Positions 13,437-13,505 of a DNA stretch of 13,505 nt are shown here, piece by piece. The position numbers and the translations under genes are program-made. Positions within the stretch are counted from its first letter, which is position 1. Every line of letters starts with the position of its first letter. The stretch is from Galactobacter sp. (lineage in GTDB: Bacteria; Actinomycetota; Actinomycetes; Actinomycetales; Micrococcaceae): assembly GCF_022712295.1 (NCBI RefSeq), contig NZ_JALAGT010000139.1:1-13505 (forward strand), given 5' to 3'. A model generated the notes under the pieces. It had not been told where the DNA came from, did no database searches, and worked only from the letters and a program-made list of their open reading frames with translations.

Positions 13437-13505
13437 ATGTCCACCGCGCCCGACACCGCCCCCCTGCCCGTCGTCCAGGTCTCCTACACGTCCACCACCC
13501 CGACC
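13437..13505 (+). CDS. Start of a divergent gene, cut by the window edge
   Basis: An ATG opens a frame that runs without a stop to the end of the window: 23 codons, MSTAPDTAPLPVVQVSYTST and three further residues. G/C-ending codons match the surrounding coding DNA. The product is unknown; the hydrophilic, Pro/Thr-rich start gives no family clue. By position, divergent from a LysR regulator with shared inverted repeats, it is probably that regulator's target. No Shine-Dalgarno is present; the -10 box fits a leaderless transcript. Confidence 0.5.
   Translation, partial: MSTAPDTAPLPVVQVSYTSTTPT

Overview
The window looks like a piece of a high-GC Gram-positive chromosome (Actinomycetota, probably Micrococcales; the genus cannot be fixed from the sequence alone). 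The clues are strong G/C preference at third codon positions, GTG starts, AGGAGG-type ribosome binding sites, several probable leaderless genes, and an elongator-type tRNA without an encoded CCA.

Positions 1-10181 hold a complete L-arabinose uptake and catabolism locus, all on the minus strand and read right to left. In order of transcription: a LacI-family regulator (9147-10181), a lipoprotein sugar-binding protein (7951-8928), a two-domain sugar ABC ATPase (6209-7813), two permeases (5039-6205 and 4017-5042), ribulokinase araB (2419-4020), ribulose-5-phosphate 4-epimerase araD (1641-2390) and arabinose isomerase araA (146-1648). The transporter has the four-protein layout and sequence character of the furanose-type YtfQ/YtfR/YtfT/YjfF family. 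Imported L-arabinose would be isomerised (AraA), phosphorylated (AraB) and epimerised (AraD) to D-xylulose 5-phosphate for the pentose phosphate pathway. From the ATPase to araA the genes overlap or almost touch (ATGA overlaps, 3-nt gap, 8-nt overlap). The binding-protein gene is set apart by a hairpin-rich intercistronic region. A good -35 box upstream of the binding-protein gene is followed by a near-perfect palindrome between it and the -10 box, a classic LacI-type repression layout. A strong hairpin follows araA.

Positions 10182-11158 hold a divergent regulatory region, an orphan gene for a small one-helix membrane protein with codon use unlike its neighbours, and a tRNA with a CAU anticodon followed by a strong intrinsic terminator.

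Positions 11217-13505 hold a small zinc-ribbon (zf-TFIIB type) protein on the minus strand, a divergent APH(3')-like phosphotransferase on the plus strand, a convergent LysR-type regulator, and the first 23 codons of a divergently transcribed gene cut by the window edge. Between the last two lies a T-N11-A inverted repeat that overlaps the lysR start codon.

I found no CRISPR array, transposase, integrase or recognisable defence cassette. Most of the window is ordinary metabolic DNA. The points most worth a second look are the pairing of a furanose-type transporter with an unusual FGGY ribulokinase, the regulatory structure upstream of and inside the ara operon, and the atypical orphan gene beside the tRNA.
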